Source of the DNA: Corynebacterium gottingense
Lineage (GTDB): Bacteria > Actinomycetota > Actinomycetes > Mycobacteriales > Mycobacteriaceae
Direction of reading: 5' to 3'
Length of the DNA: 64,000 bases
NCBI RefSeq assembly: GCF_003693265.1
Contig: NZ_RDRE01000001.1
Span: forward strand, 186,001 to 250,000
The translations under genes were made by a program, and so were the position numbers. This document shows positions 40,106 to 48,937 of the stretch, piece after piece; the stretch's first letter is position 1; every line of letters starts with the position of its first letter. Below the pieces are notes generated by a model that ran no database searches, was not told where the DNA came from, and saw only the letters and a list, made by a program, of their open reading frames with translations.

Positions 40106-41848
40106 CTAGGGCGCATCTGCGCCACGCTCGTCCTTGTCTGGAGTTGGCAAGAAGGCAGTCGCACTCGTGCCTAAGAAGACGAGGACAAAGAGCACCCATA
40201 GCCCTGGGGGAAGGTAAGGCAGCAGCGCCCCCGGGTACGCCGAGACTGCGACATGGACGGCGACCGTGTACCAGATGCCCACTAGGAGCGCTGTCAGCAT
40301 GGCAACACAGTACGGAAAGAGGATTGCCCAGAACTCTGCTCGCTGGATCGCGCCTTGGGTACGGCCCAGAAGACGCAGTGGTGAGAAGAACGCATGCAAA
40401 TTGGCCCGCTTGCCCATCACAGAGACCGCGAGGACCAGGCAGATCGCCAGCAGAGTGTAGGCCGCGGTGGGTACGAAGCCGGCGGTTCCGTCGCCGTGGG
40501 GCCCGTACATGATCTGGCTATCCATATCCACATGCCGTACCCAATCCTGCGCGGACTCCACTCGGAGATGATCCGGTGCGCTAGCCGATTCTGCGACCAC
40601 GGGAAGCCCCCATTCCGGTTTGACCGGAGACTCGCTAGAAATACCGGAGAACGGCACCATGAAGTCTGGGTAGAAGGGGCTGTGAGCTTTCACCGGCGCC
40701 CCGGGCGAGAGTAGCTGCCCTATCACGTGGTCATTCGATCCGGCCAGAGAATAGTCATTCGCCTTCTCCATCGGTACGGAGGTCTCCCCCGCGGATTCGA
40801 AGTCCGAAGGCTGCCAGTAGACGACCCCACGGCAGTCGTCGCCGATCTCCTCACATACACCGTCTGCTTCCTGCGCTTCCAGTAGGCGAAAATCTTGGCC
40901 AACGACGACTGGGACCGTTTGGAAATTCTGGGAGCCTACGTAATTTGCCGCCCATAAGGAGGTCTGTGCACCTGTGAAGCCTGCCAGCGGAATGGCTACG
41001 AGCGCGGTAGCAAGCCCCACCCTCGAGGTCGTCCCGACGGTTTCGGAGGAGCGGATGCCTAGCGCGGGTGCCGACCATCCGCTGACCTTTTTGATCGCTG
41101 CGGCTGCCCAACGAGCTAGCGCCCGGGCGAAGGTGCCGGCAAGTGTGACAGCGAGGAACGGCAAGGTGAAGACGAATATCAACACGACAGGCCCTGGCGG
41201 AGTCGTCACCATACACCAGATACCCGCGGCAATATTGACCACTGCGAGCACTAGGCCAACCAGCCCCACCAAGGATTTGGACTTACCTACTGTCGCCGCT
41301 CCCCGATCCCCGGTTTTGGCCAGCACCTTGTCGACGTTGAGAATCCCCACGCCGAGGAGGTACAGGGGGACTAAGACCAGCAGTGACGACCAGGCAACGT
41401 CAAAGGGCGAGCCCCAGTGATCTGGCAGTTGCTTGTTGAGCCCTAGCAGAATCACCTTGAAAAGCGGCGTCGCTAACAACCGTCCCAACACGACCGCGGA
41501 AGCGCTTGCCAGAAGCGCCAGGCACGCCCCTTGCAGGAGCAGGTGCCTGGTTAAAAACGCCCTGCCTATGCCGAGAATCCGCAGCGCTTGCAAGGTATTT
41601 CGGTGGTCAGCGATAAAATTCTGATGCGCCAACCGGATCCCGGCGAATGCCGGGATGATCGCAATCAGGCTCATATTCGTCACGCCGGCCTTGAAGTCGC
41701 TGCTTCCGCCAGTCGAGAATGCGACGTAAAGGATGGTGCCGACGAGCGTGCCTATTACTACCGCAGCCAGTACGATTCCCCCGATGAAGGGGCGCGCCGT
41801 CACCGACAGCTCTCTCCGGTAGGCGGCGGTGGGAGTCATGGTCTTCAT
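40106..41848 (-). CDS. FtsX-type ABC transporter permease
   Basis: A 580-aa integral membrane protein with about eight to ten helices in two groups separated by a large extracytoplasmic segment (about residues 290-430, containing paired cysteines [10 protein letters not shown]), the layout of FtsX/MacB/BceB-type permeases that export or sense peptides. Overlaps the ATPase gene by 4 bp (ATGA). Base composition is visibly lower in GC than the neighbours, suggesting transfer. Likely a partner of the ATPase at 41845; substrate unknown, an antimicrobial peptide is a guess. Confidence 0.8.
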   Translation of the reverse strand: MKTMTPTAAYRRELSVTARPFIGGIVLAAVVIGTLVGTILYVAFSTGGSSDFKAGVTNMSLIAIIPAFAGIRLAHQNFIADHRNTLQALRILGIGRAFLTRHLLLQGACLALLASASAVVLGRLLATPLFKVILLGLNKQLPDHWGSPFDVAWSSLLVLVPLYLLGVGILNVDKVLAKTGDRGAATVGKSKSLVGLVGLVLAVVNIAAGIWCMVTTPPGPVVLIFVFTLPFLAVTLAGTFARALARWAAAAIKKVSGWSAPALGIRSSETVGTTSRVGLATALVAIPLAGFTGAQTSLWAANYVGSQNFQTVPVVVGQDFRLLEAQEADGVCEEIGDDCRGVVYWQPSDFESAGETSVPMEKANDYSLAGSNDHVIGQLLSPGAPVKAHSPFYPDFMVPFSGISSESPVKPEWGLPVVAESASAPDHLRVESAQDWVRHVDMDSQIMYGPHGDGTAGFVPTAAYTLLAICLVLAVSVMGKRANLHAFFSPLRLLGRTQGAIQRAEFWAILFPYCVAMLTALLVGIWYTVAVHVAVSAYPGALLPYLPPGLWVLFVLVFLGTSATAFLPTPDKDERGADAP

Positions 41849-42492
41849 GAGCTATGCCCCATCTGCAGCAGCGTTTTTGCCTGCCCGTCGAAAAGCTCAC
41901 GGTGGGAGCAATAGACCACTATCGCTCCCCGCTTCGCCGACTGGAGCAACAAGTCCTCGACCACGGTGACATTCGCTCCATCAAGCGCGCTGACGGGCTC
42001 ATCCATGAGCACCAAGTCCGGTTGGGAAGCTAGTGCCTGGGCCACCGCAACGCGCTGGCGTTGACCCCCGGATAGCTCCCCCGGCAGGGCCTCTGTGAAA
42101 GGCTGCATGCCCAACGTGCCAAGCAGCTCATCCCTGCCCTGGGCGTCGAGGCCCCGTCCGGCGACGTGAACTGCCAGCTCGAGGTTCTCCCGGCAGCTGA
42201 GGCTAGGCAGGAGGGTCGGTGCCTGTGGTGCGTACCCGACGTGCGCGGCCCGCCACGAGGTGAGCTTCTTGGCCGCGCCCTTTCCGAACCGTTTACCGTC
42301 GATGGTTACCCTGCCTTCACTGGGTGAGCGCAGACCGGCTAGCAGATCCAGAACCGTGGATTTACCGCTTCCCGATGGGCCCCGGACTGCGTAGATGCCA
42401 GGCCGTGACAACGACAGCGCGGCATCCCGCAGAATATATGGCCCATATTTCGAGTATCGAAAAGAGATTTTATTCCAAACTATTGCGACCAT
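41845..42492 (-). CDS. ABC transporter ATP-binding protein
   Basis: A 215-aa ATPase: Walker [11 protein letters not shown]-loop YAPQAP, signature [15 protein letters not shown], Walker [13 protein letters not shown], switch His in CSHRE. The ATG at 42492 has a good RBS (TAGGAA), favoured over the longer open frame to 42552. Drives the permease at 40106. It lies directly behind a broken second ATPase gene, so the original operon probably had at least one more transporter gene. Confidence 0.87.
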   Translation of the reverse strand: MVAIVWNKISFRYSKYGPYILRDAALSLSRPGIYAVRGPSGSGKSTVLDLLAGLRSPSEGRVTIDGKRFGKGAAKKLTSWRAAHVGYAPQAPTLLPSLSCRENLELAVHVAGRGLDAQGRDELLGTLGMQPFTEALPGELSGGQRQRVAVAQALASQPDLVLMDEPVSALDGANVTVVEDLLLQSAKRGAIVVYCSHRELFDGQAKTLLQMGHSS

Positions 42493-42508
42493 CACAATTC
42501 CTATCTTG

Positions 42509-42664
42509 TTAGAGCGCATACGCTGCCCCAGTACGGGTGCTGCGATTTTCACGTAGCGTTGTCAAAAAGCGTTCGACAATTTCATCGTTTAAACCGTTCG
42601 TCGGCTCATCCAGAATGATCCCGCGACGGCCCAATGTCAGGGCATAGATAATTGACAATCTTTT
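42509..42664 (-). pseudogene. Fragment of a second ABC ATPase gene
   Basis: Reading the minus strand, residues KRLSIIYALTLGRRG then IILDEPTNGLNDEIVERF are the stretch just after an ABC signature motif through Walker B and D-loop. Everything upstream (Walker A, signature) is missing and replaced by IS sequence at about 42664; the 3' end stops early (GAAYAL). Confidence 0.75.
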
Positions 42665-42841
42665 CATAAAGATGTGCTCGCCTACTTTGATACCGGTGCA
42701 TCCAACGGCCCCGTCGAGGCAATCAACGGCAGACTCGAACACCTACGCGGCATCGCCCTAGGATTCAAAAACCTCAACCACTACATCTTGCGGTGCCTGA
42801 TCCACTCCGGACAACTACAGGACAAAATCAACGCACTCTAA
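42665..42841 (+). mobile_element. 3' end of an ISL3-family transposase (IS remnant)
   Basis: On plus, the last ~58 codons read LAYFDTGASNGPVEAINGRL and then RGIALGFKNLNHYILR, ending KINAL and TAA, the conserved end of ISL3 transposases in corynebacteria. The bases after the stop (ACCGGAAGGGCCC, 42843-42855) look like the right terminal repeat. The rest of the element is gone; the left edge abuts the broken ATPase gene. The stretch 42493-42856 holds nothing else. Confidence 0.8.
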
Positions 42842-42856
42842 AACCGGAAGGGCCCC

Positions 42857-44023
42857 TTAAGGCTCGCGGACGGTGACGTTGCCGATGTGGGTGGTGGCGT
42901 TGATACGCAGTGTCTTGCCCGGTGCATCGGGGTTGACGGTATCGGTGGGGCAGTCGGTCGAGCCGAGGTTGGTCGAGCAGCGCACCTCGACCGGCACGTC
43001 CTTCGGCAGCACGACGTCCACGTTGCCGATGTTGGTGTGCAGCGTGGCGGTGCGCTCTTGATCGAGGGACGGGAGGTCGCGATAGTCCACGTTCACGTCG
43101 CCCATGGTCTCGGAGACGTTGTTGACCTCGGTTTCCGTGGTGGTGGTGATATTGGAACCGCCGAACATGTTGCCCGCGTTACCGTTCTCGACGACGGCGG
43201 AGATCACTCCCAGGACGAGCACGCCGACCACGACGGCGACGGCGATCCACCAGCTGCGCTTGGAGCCTTTCGGAGGCGTGTCGTCGTCGGAAGCGTCGGC
43301 CTCGCTGTTCGGATCCGGCAGGTGCCACAGCTCCGGTGCAGCACCGAGTGGGTCCCACGCCGGCGGGGTGGCGGGGTGCGGGAATTCCGGCGGGGTGGTC
43401 AGGTTCGCCGTGGCGGATTGCGCGTAAGGGTTCTCTGGGGATTCGGCCGCGTCTGCTCGCCACGCGGTGGATCCGCCTGTGTCGGTGTTACCGGGGGCGG
43501 TGTAGGGACCGGACGGGTGAGCGTCGTGAAGCGTGCGCCCCTGCTGCGGCACGAGCAGACCGGCGGGTGGCTCCGGGGCGCGCTGGTAGAGCAGGTACCA
43601 GCCCAGTCCGAAGAGCGCGAAGGTGATGGCGGCGCTGTAGATGGTGGTGCCGTCGCTGGCGTAGGACAGGGACGGGAAGAAGACGAACATGCCGATGAGC
43701 AGCCAGATCGCCAGAGTGCGTTCCTTTTTGCCCGTCTTCGACTCGCGCGCGATGTTGCCTCGGCCGGTGGCGAGCGCGGACCAGGGGCTGAACGGGACGC
43801 CGAAGCGGCCCATGTTGATCCAGCACAGGAAGTAGAGGAACAGGCCGCCGCCGAAGCAGAGGGTGAGGACGACGAAGGCGATGCGGATGATCACGGGGTC
43901 GATGTTGTAGCGTGCGCCGAAGCCTTCGGCCACACCGGCGAGGACCGCGTTGCCGCCCTGGTCCTTCGGGATGCGGGGCGGGCGGGTCTCCCACATCTTG
44001 GTGAAGGTCTGTGTCGTTTCCAT
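42857..44023 (-). CDS. esrI: EsrI-like inhibitor of the envelope stress two-component system
   Basis: A 388-aa membrane protein: PspC domain at about residues 22-72, three further hydrophobic helices (two around 100-146, one around 255-280), and a LiaF-like C-terminal domain (VDVVLPKDVPVEVRC). It is divergent from a sensor kinase that itself starts with a PspC domain. In C. glutamicum this three-gene set is EsrI-EsrS-EsrR, where EsrI restrains EsrS and the set answers to cell-wall antibiotics. ATG at 44023, six bases after GATAAT (leaderless). Confidence 0.82.
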   Translation of the reverse strand: METTQTFTKMWETRPPRIPKDQGGNAVLAGVAEGFGARYNIDPVIIRIAFVVLTLCFGGGLFLYFLCWINMGRFGVPFSPWSALATGRGNIARESKTGKKERTLAIWLLIGMFVFFPSLSYASDGTTIYSAAITFALFGLGWYLLYQRAPEPPAGLLVPQQGRTLHDAHPSGPYTAPGNTDTGGSTAWRADAAESPENPYAQSATANLTTPPEFPHPATPPAWDPLGAAPELWHLPDPNSEADASDDDTPPKGSKRSWWIAVAVVVGVLVLGVISAVVENGNAGNMFGGSNITTTTETEVNNVSETMGDVNVDYRDLPSLDQERTATLHTNIGNVDVVLPKDVPVEVRCSTNLGSTDCPTDTVNPDAPGKTLRINATTHIGNVTVREP

Positions 44024-44155
44024 ACCTTCATTATCGCCGGTCAGAGGTGGTGCGACCATCCGGAATTCCCCTGAACTTTGCGCGCGGCGGGGTGCGCGGA
44101 AAAGTCAGGGTTGTCCCCGATCCGCGCTGCAGGTGCGGGTGGAAGAATTGAGGGC

Positions 44156-45352
44156 ATGGCAAAATCCACCCCGTACGCAGCGCAGCCCCCCGTACTGTAT
44201 TCGCGCTTCACCCGGAGCCGCCGCAACCTCATGGTGGCAGGCATCGCCTCGGGCCTGGCGCGGTATCTCGGGGTGGACGAGCGCTGGGTGCGCCTGTTTT
44301 TCATCGTTGGCGCATTCGTCGGCGGCGCTGGCGCGTTGGCCTACGCGGCGCTGTGGATGACCACGCCGCTGGAGCCGAAGACCACCGACGCTGAGCCGGC
44401 GGTGACGCCGGAGATTGTGGGACATCAAAGCTGGACGCGGGTGGTCAACCTCGTGCTGGTGGCGGTGGCGGTCGCGGGCGCGCTCGTCTCGCTGAAGGTG
44501 TCGAGCGGCTTCGGCAGCTCGGTGGTGCTCGTCCTCGGCCTGTTTACCGTGGGCGCGGTGCTGGCGCTGCAGGCCTACGACAGGGAGATGGGGACGACGG
44601 CGAACGTGATCGCCTTGTCGGTGGGTGCGCTGCTGGTGATGGGCGGGGTGTTTGCAATCGCGATGCTGGGCGAGCGCGCAGGCATCACCGGGGTGGTGGT
44701 GTCGGTCCTGGTCACGGTGTGCGGCGTGGCGGTGCTGGTCATCCCGCTGCTGATGCGCCTGACTTCCTCGCTGCTCGCGGAGCGCGAGGCGAAGGCGGTA
44801 GCGGATCAGCGCGCGGAGATCGCCGCCCGGCTGCACGATTCGGTGCTGCAGACCCTCGCCCTGATTCAAAAGCAGGCCGAGCACCCCGAGGAGGTCGCCC
44901 GCCTTGCGCGCGGCCAGGAGCGCGAGCTTCGCGCCTGGCTTTTCGACGCCCCCGAGCACCCCTCGACGACGCCCGCCTCACTCTTCCAGGCGCTCAACCG
45001 GGCGGCCGGGGAGGTCGAGGACACCTTCGGCGTGGTGATCCGCCCCGTCACGGTGGGCGAGGACCCCGCGCTCACGGAGGACAACGAGCCGGTGGCGCTG
45101 GCCGCGCGTGAGGCCATGGTGAACGCCGCGAAGCACAGCGGCGCCGAAGCGATCGACGTCTACGCCGAAAACCTCGCCGGCCAGCTCGCCGTGTTCGTGC
45201 GCGACCGCGGCGCGGGCTTCGACCAGCGCTCGATCCCGGAGGACCGCCACGGGGTGCGCGACTCCATTATCGGTCGCATGGAGCGCGCCGGCGGGACGGC
45301 CCGGATCACGTCGGCGCCTGGAGAGGGGACGGAAGTGGAGCTGACGCTGTAG
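44156..45352 (+). CDS. esrS: EsrS-like sensor histidine kinase
   Basis: A 398-aa kinase of the NarL-partner (HisKA_3) class. N-terminal PspC domain (residues 10-65, NLMVAGIASGLARYLGVDERW), four to five more membrane helices to about 205, phospho-acceptor His in RLHDSVLQTLALIQ, then the ATPase with GAGFD and GTEVEL. It phosphorylates EsrR 20 bp downstream. I start at ATG 44156. Confidence 0.86.
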   Translation: MAKSTPYAAQPPVLYSRFTRSRRNLMVAGIASGLARYLGVDERWVRLFFIVGAFVGGAGALAYAALWMTTPLEPKTTDAEPAVTPEIVGHQSWTRVVNLVLVAVAVAGALVSLKVSSGFGSSVVLVLGLFTVGAVLALQAYDREMGTTANVIALSVGALLVMGGVFAIAMLGERAGITGVVVSVLVTVCGVAVLVIPLLMRLTSSLLAEREAKAVADQRAEIAARLHDSVLQTLALIQKQAEHPEEVARLARGQERELRAWLFDAPEHPSTTPASLFQALNRAAGEVEDTFGVVIRPVTVGEDPALTEDNEPVALAAREAMVNAAKHSGAEAIDVYAENLAGQLAVFVRDRGAGFDQRSIPEDRHGVRDSIIGRMERAGGTARITSAPGEGTEVELTL

Positions 45353-45372
45353 GCACCGTTAGCCTGGTTGTT

Positions 45373-46041
45373 ATGGTTCGCGTCTTTCTTGTAGATGATC
45401 ACTCCGTGTTCCGCGCCGGCGTGCGCGCCGAGCTGGCGGAAAAGGTCGAGATTGTCGGCGAGTCCGGCACCGTCGCCGACGCGATCGAGGGCATTCGCGA
45501 GAGCAACCCGGACGTCGTGCTCCTCGACGTGCACATGCCGGACGGCGGCGGGCTGGCGGTGTTGCGCGCGGTGCAGAAGACACAGCAGGGGGAGTTGGCC
45601 ACGAAGTTCCTCTGTCTGAGCGTGTCCGACGCCGCCGAGGACGTCATCGCGCTCATCCGCGCGGGTGCCCGCGGCTACGTGACCAAGAACATTGACGGCG
45701 CGGAGCTCGCCGAGGCGATCGCCCGAGTTGACGGTGGGGATGCGTACTTCTCGCCGCGCCTGGCCGGCTTCGTCCTCGACGCCTTCGCTTCGGGCGGGGT
45801 GGTCGAGGATCCGGCAGGCGAGCCGGTCAAGGTGGAGGACCCTGCGGTGGACGCGCTGACCCGCCGCGAGCTGGAGGTGCTGCGCCTGCTCGCCCGCGGC
45901 TACACCTACAAGGAGATTGGCAAGCAGCTGTTCATCTCGGTGAAGACGGTGGAGACGCATGCGTCGAATATCTTGCGCAAGACGCAGACCTCCAACCGCC
46001 ACCAGCTCACCCGCTGGGCTGCGGACCGGGACTTGGACTAG
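45373..46041 (+). CDS. esrR: EsrR-like response regulator (NarL/LuxR family)
   Basis: A 222-aa regulator: receiver domain with phospho-Asp in VVLLDVHMPDGGG, and a C-terminal LuxR-type helix-turn-helix (LTRRELEVLRLLARG, SVKTVETHASNIL). Despite being 20 bp after esrS its ATG lies seven bases after TAGCCT, so it may also have its own leaderless transcript. Ends one base before the convergent gene. Confidence 0.88.
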   Translation: MVRVFLVDDHSVFRAGVRAELAEKVEIVGESGTVADAIEGIRESNPDVVLLDVHMPDGGGLAVLRAVQKTQQGELATKFLCLSVSDAAEDVIALIRAGARGYVTKNIDGAELAEAIARVDGGDAYFSPRLAGFVLDAFASGGVVEDPAGEPVKVEDPAVDALTRRELEVLRLLARGYTYKEIGKQLFISVKTVETHASNILRKTQTSNRHQLTRWAADRDLD

Positions 46042-46449
46042 CTAGGCGTAGGCGAGCCGCCGCGAGCCGTCGACGTGAGGAAATAGCAGCCACGCGAGCG
46101 CGAAGAGTCCCACGAACACGAGCAGCGCGCCCCACACCGGCCACTGCAGCAGCGGCGCAAGCATGAGCAGCAGCCACCAGAGCATCAACGGCACGAGCAT
46201 GCTTATCGACGCCACCGTGGACGCACCTTTCTGCGCCGCAAATTCGCGCATCGCGCGCCGGTAGGGGTGTGCAAGCGTCACACCGAGCGCCACCGCGATG
46301 CACGCAATCGCGACGACCGCCCGGACCGCGATTGGCGCCGACGACGCCATGATGGCGACCGACCCGGCCACCCCCGCGGACCCTGCGGCGCGCACGGCGA
46401 GCGGGGTGGGGATCGGGGTGACGCGGGAGCGGATGTCGCTGGGGAACAT
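46042..46449 (-). CDS. Small membrane protein of unknown function
   Basis: A 135-aa protein with four hydrophobic helices (about 20-35, 40-60, 80-100, 103-122). The ATG is seven bases after TACAGT (leaderless). It is convergent and directly abutting esrR. An exact 13-mer copy lies at 46201. Family not recognised. Confidence 0.65.
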   Translation of the reverse strand: MFPSDIRSRVTPIPTPLAVRAAGSAGVAGSVAIMASSAPIAVRAVVAIACIAVALGVTLAHPYRRAMREFAAQKGASTVASISMLVPLMLWWLLLMLAPLLQWPVWGALLVFVGLFALAWLLFPHVDGSRRLAYA

Positions 46450-46579
46450 GGGCAGTACTGTAGCAGGAGTAGGTGGGGTGGCGGAGGGTGTGACGTCGAG
46501 AAGCGTGGCTCGCTATATTCGCAAACCCGTGCGACCTCGGCGGTTGCCTATGTTCGGGGCGGGGTGCATACTATGTGGC

Positions 46580-47347
46580 GTGAACAGAACGTCCATTCGA
46601 GCGCTCAGCGGGGTGCAGAACAGTGCAGGTCAGGATGTGGAAAGTGTCCCTGACGTGGATCGGCATGCCCGGATTGCGCAGCTCCGCGCCCGGATGGCGG
46701 AGATGGGCGGGCAGGCCGCGCCGAACGTTGTGGTGGGCGAGGATGTGCTGCCTGTGGGCGGCGGTTTTTCGCAGGTGTTGCCGAATGGCGGGCTGCCGCG
46801 CCACGCTGTCACGCAGGTGAGCGAGACGCCCGCGCTGGTAGTCGAGCTGCTCGACCGCGTTGCCGGGGCGGGAGGCAGCGCGGGTGTGATCGGGTGGCCG
46901 GAGCTCTCGTACGCGGGCATGGCGGCCAGTGCGCTCGAGCGGGTGATCGCGGTGCCGGAGCCGGGGATCGAGGACCTCGCGGTGGCGGGCGTGCTCGCAG
47001 AGGGGCTCGACCTGGTGGTGCTGCGCACCCGGACTGCGCTCCAGCTGAGCCCGGTGCGCGCCCGGCCACTGCTCGCGCGACTGCGCAAGGGCAACGCCGC
47101 GCTGGTGGCGGTGAACGTGTCGGTGCCTTCGCCCGCGCTGCGGGTCACCGGGCAGATTGCGCAGTTCCACGGCATCGGCCGGGGCGCGGGGCGCATCCGG
47201 AGGATCGACGTGCGCGTGCGCGCCGAGGCGAAGGGATGGCCGGGCGCGACGGTAACGCTCACGCTCGGCGCAGGTGCTGCGAGCGCTGCGGGTGCTGCAG
47301 GTGCTGCGGACGCTGCCCCCGGCCGTCGCCTGAAGGCGGTGCCTTAA
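46580..47347 (+). CDS. imuA': ImuA'-like mutasome protein
   Basis: A 255-aa RecA-like protein without a clear Walker A (VSETPALVVELLDRVAG, VIGWPELSYAGM). Located directly before a catalytically odd Y-family polymerase (ImuB), the arrangement of the damage-induced ImuA'-ImuB pair, which works with DnaE2 in translesion synthesis. I start at GTG 46580, seven bases after CATACT with TG two bases upstream, a clear leaderless promoter. imuB follows without a gap. Confidence 0.83.
   Translation: MNRTSIRALSGVQNSAGQDVESVPDVDRHARIAQLRARMAEMGGQAAPNVVVGEDVLPVGGGFSQVLPNGGLPRHAVTQVSETPALVVELLDRVAGAGGSAGVIGWPELSYAGMAASALERVIAVPEPGIEDLAVAGVLAEGLDLVVLRTRTALQLSPVRARPLLARLRKGNAALVAVNVSVPSPALRVTGQIAQFHGIGRGAGRIRRIDVRVRAEAKGWPGATVTLTLGAGAASAAGAAGAADAAPGRRLKAVP
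46585..46600. promoter_or_regulatory. LexA-like box at the imuA' transcript start
   Basis: CAGAAC-GTCC-ATTCGA matches 9 of 12 fixed bases of the actinobacterial SOS box TCGAAC-N4-GTTCGA and begins five bases after the predicted transcription start. Imperfect, so weak. Confidence 0.3.
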
Positions 47348-48895
47348 ATGCGGGTGGCGGCGCTGTGGTTCCCCGACTGGCCCGTGCAGGCCGCCACCCT
47401 GGACGCGGCCGATACGCTGCAAGAACCGATTGCCATTGCCGCGCAGCACCGGATCAAGGTGTGCTCGCAGGCCGCGCGCCGGGCGGGCGTGCGCCGCGGC
47501 ATGCGGGTGCGCAACGCCCAGGCGCTCGCGCCGGAGCTCACGGTGGTGGAGGATAACCCGGACCGCGACGGGCGCATGTTCGCCTCGCTCGCCGGCGGGC
47601 TCGACGACGTCGCCGCCTCCGTCGAGGTCCTGCGCCCCGGCCTGATTGTGGCGGACCTGCAAGCGGCGGCCCGCTTCCACGGAAGCGAGGACACGGCCCT
47701 GGAAATGATGCTGGACGCCGCCCAGCGCAGCGGCATTGAAGCCTTCGTGGGCGCCGCCGACGAGCTGGCCACCGCGGTGATTGCCACGCGCACCTCCCAA
47801 CTCGTCGCCCCGGGCGCGTCCGCGCAATTCCTCGCGCAGCAGCCACTGAACACCCTGGTCGCGGAGGTGGCGCTCGGCGCGGACATCCCGACCGTCAACG
47901 CGCTCGGCCAGCTGGGCATCACCACGCTGGGCCAGCTCGCGCAACTGCCGCCGCAGGCAGTAACCACCCGCTTCGGGGCCGGCGGGATGCGCATCCACCG
48001 CATCGCGAGCGCCGCACCGGACCGCCGCGTCGCCCCCGAACTCCCGGCCGCGGACCTGGCGGTCGGGCTGACCCCGGAGGACCCGATCGAGCGCGTCGAC
48101 GCCGCCGCGTTCGCCGCCCGCGCGCTGGCCGCCACGCTGCACGAGCGGCTCGCCGAGCGCGGCGCGAGCTGCCTGCGCCTGAAGGTGATCGCGGAGCTGG
48201 CCACCGGCGAGCGCGTCGAGCGCGTCTGGCGCACCCGCGAAGCACTCACCGAGTCCGCCACCGCGGACCGCGTGCGCTGGCAGCTCGACGGTTGGCTCAC
48301 CGGCGGCGGCGCCGGCGCGATCACCTCCCTCATCCTGGAGCCGCTCGAGCTGGCCGCGCCCGAGGCTCGCGAGCTCTTCGGCGGCGGGGCAGCGCAGACG
48401 CGCGGCGAGGCGCGCCGCGTGATCGAGCGTGTGCAGTCCCAGCTGGGCATCGACGCAGTGGTCCAGCCGCGCGCCGTCGGCGGCCGCGGCGTGGCCGAGC
48501 GCATCGCCTTCTCTCCCTTCGGCGAGCAGCCACCCGCCACAGCCACCCAGCCGTGGCCGGGCGCGATCCCCGCGCCGCTGCCAGCCCGCCTCGGCGGCGG
48601 CATCGACCACCCGGCCTCGCGCATCATGCTTATCGACGCCCACGCGCACCCCATCACCGTCACTGCCGAAGCCCTCCTGTCCTCGGACCCCTACGCGCTG
48701 GCCTGGGGCGAGCACAAGTACCTGGTCACGGGGTGGGCCGGCCCCTGGCCCGTGGACGAGGGCTGGTGGGGTGCGGCCGGGCAGCGCGTGGCGCGACTCC
48801 AGGTCGTCGGCGAGGAGCAGGAGGCGGGCAGCGTCGCGGAAGCGTGGCTGCTGGTGTGGACCCGGCGCAGCTGGCGCGTCGAAGCGGTGTATTGA
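47348..48895 (+). CDS. imuB: ImuB, Y-family DNA polymerase homologue
   Basis: A 515-aa DinB/UmuC-superfamily protein starting MRVAALWFPDWPVQAATLD; the catalytic acidic pair of Y polymerases (DxD near the N-terminus) is absent (FPDWP), as in ImuB proteins, which act as adaptors joining the beta clamp, ImuA' and DnaE2. Its ATG directly follows the imuA' stop. Exact 13-mer copy at 48628. Confidence 0.88.
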   Translation: MRVAALWFPDWPVQAATLDAADTLQEPIAIAAQHRIKVCSQAARRAGVRRGMRVRNAQALAPELTVVEDNPDRDGRMFASLAGGLDDVAASVEVLRPGLIVADLQAAARFHGSEDTALEMMLDAAQRSGIEAFVGAADELATAVIATRTSQLVAPGASAQFLAQQPLNTLVAEVALGADIPTVNALGQLGITTLGQLAQLPPQAVTTRFGAGGMRIHRIASAAPDRRVAPELPAADLAVGLTPEDPIERVDAAAFAARALAATLHERLAERGASCLRLKVIAELATGERVERVWRTREALTESATADRVRWQLDGWLTGGGAGAITSLILEPLELAAPEARELFGGGAAQTRGEARRVIERVQSQLGIDAVVQPRAVGGRGVAERIAFSPFGEQPPATATQPWPGAIPAPLPARLGGGIDHPASRIMLIDAHAHPITVTAEALLSSDPYALAWGEHKYLVTGWAGPWPVDEGWWGAAGQRVARLQVVGEEQEAGSVAEAWLLVWTRRSWRVEAVY

Positions 48896-48904
48896 GGCCG
48901 TGTA

Positions 48905-48918
48905 TTAGGGCACCCTAA
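48905..48918. promoter_or_regulatory. Palindrome TTAGGG-CA-CCCTAA, possible iron-regulator site
   Basis: A perfect 6-bp inverted repeat just upstream of the -10 TAGGGT (48925-48930) of the next gene. The right half and part of the left resemble a DtxR box (13 of 19 positions by eye when aligned to its right end at 48918). Since the gene encodes an Fe-S type protein, iron control is plausible but not shown. Confidence 0.4.
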
Positions 48919-48937
48919 AGGTTGTAGGGTAGAGGGC

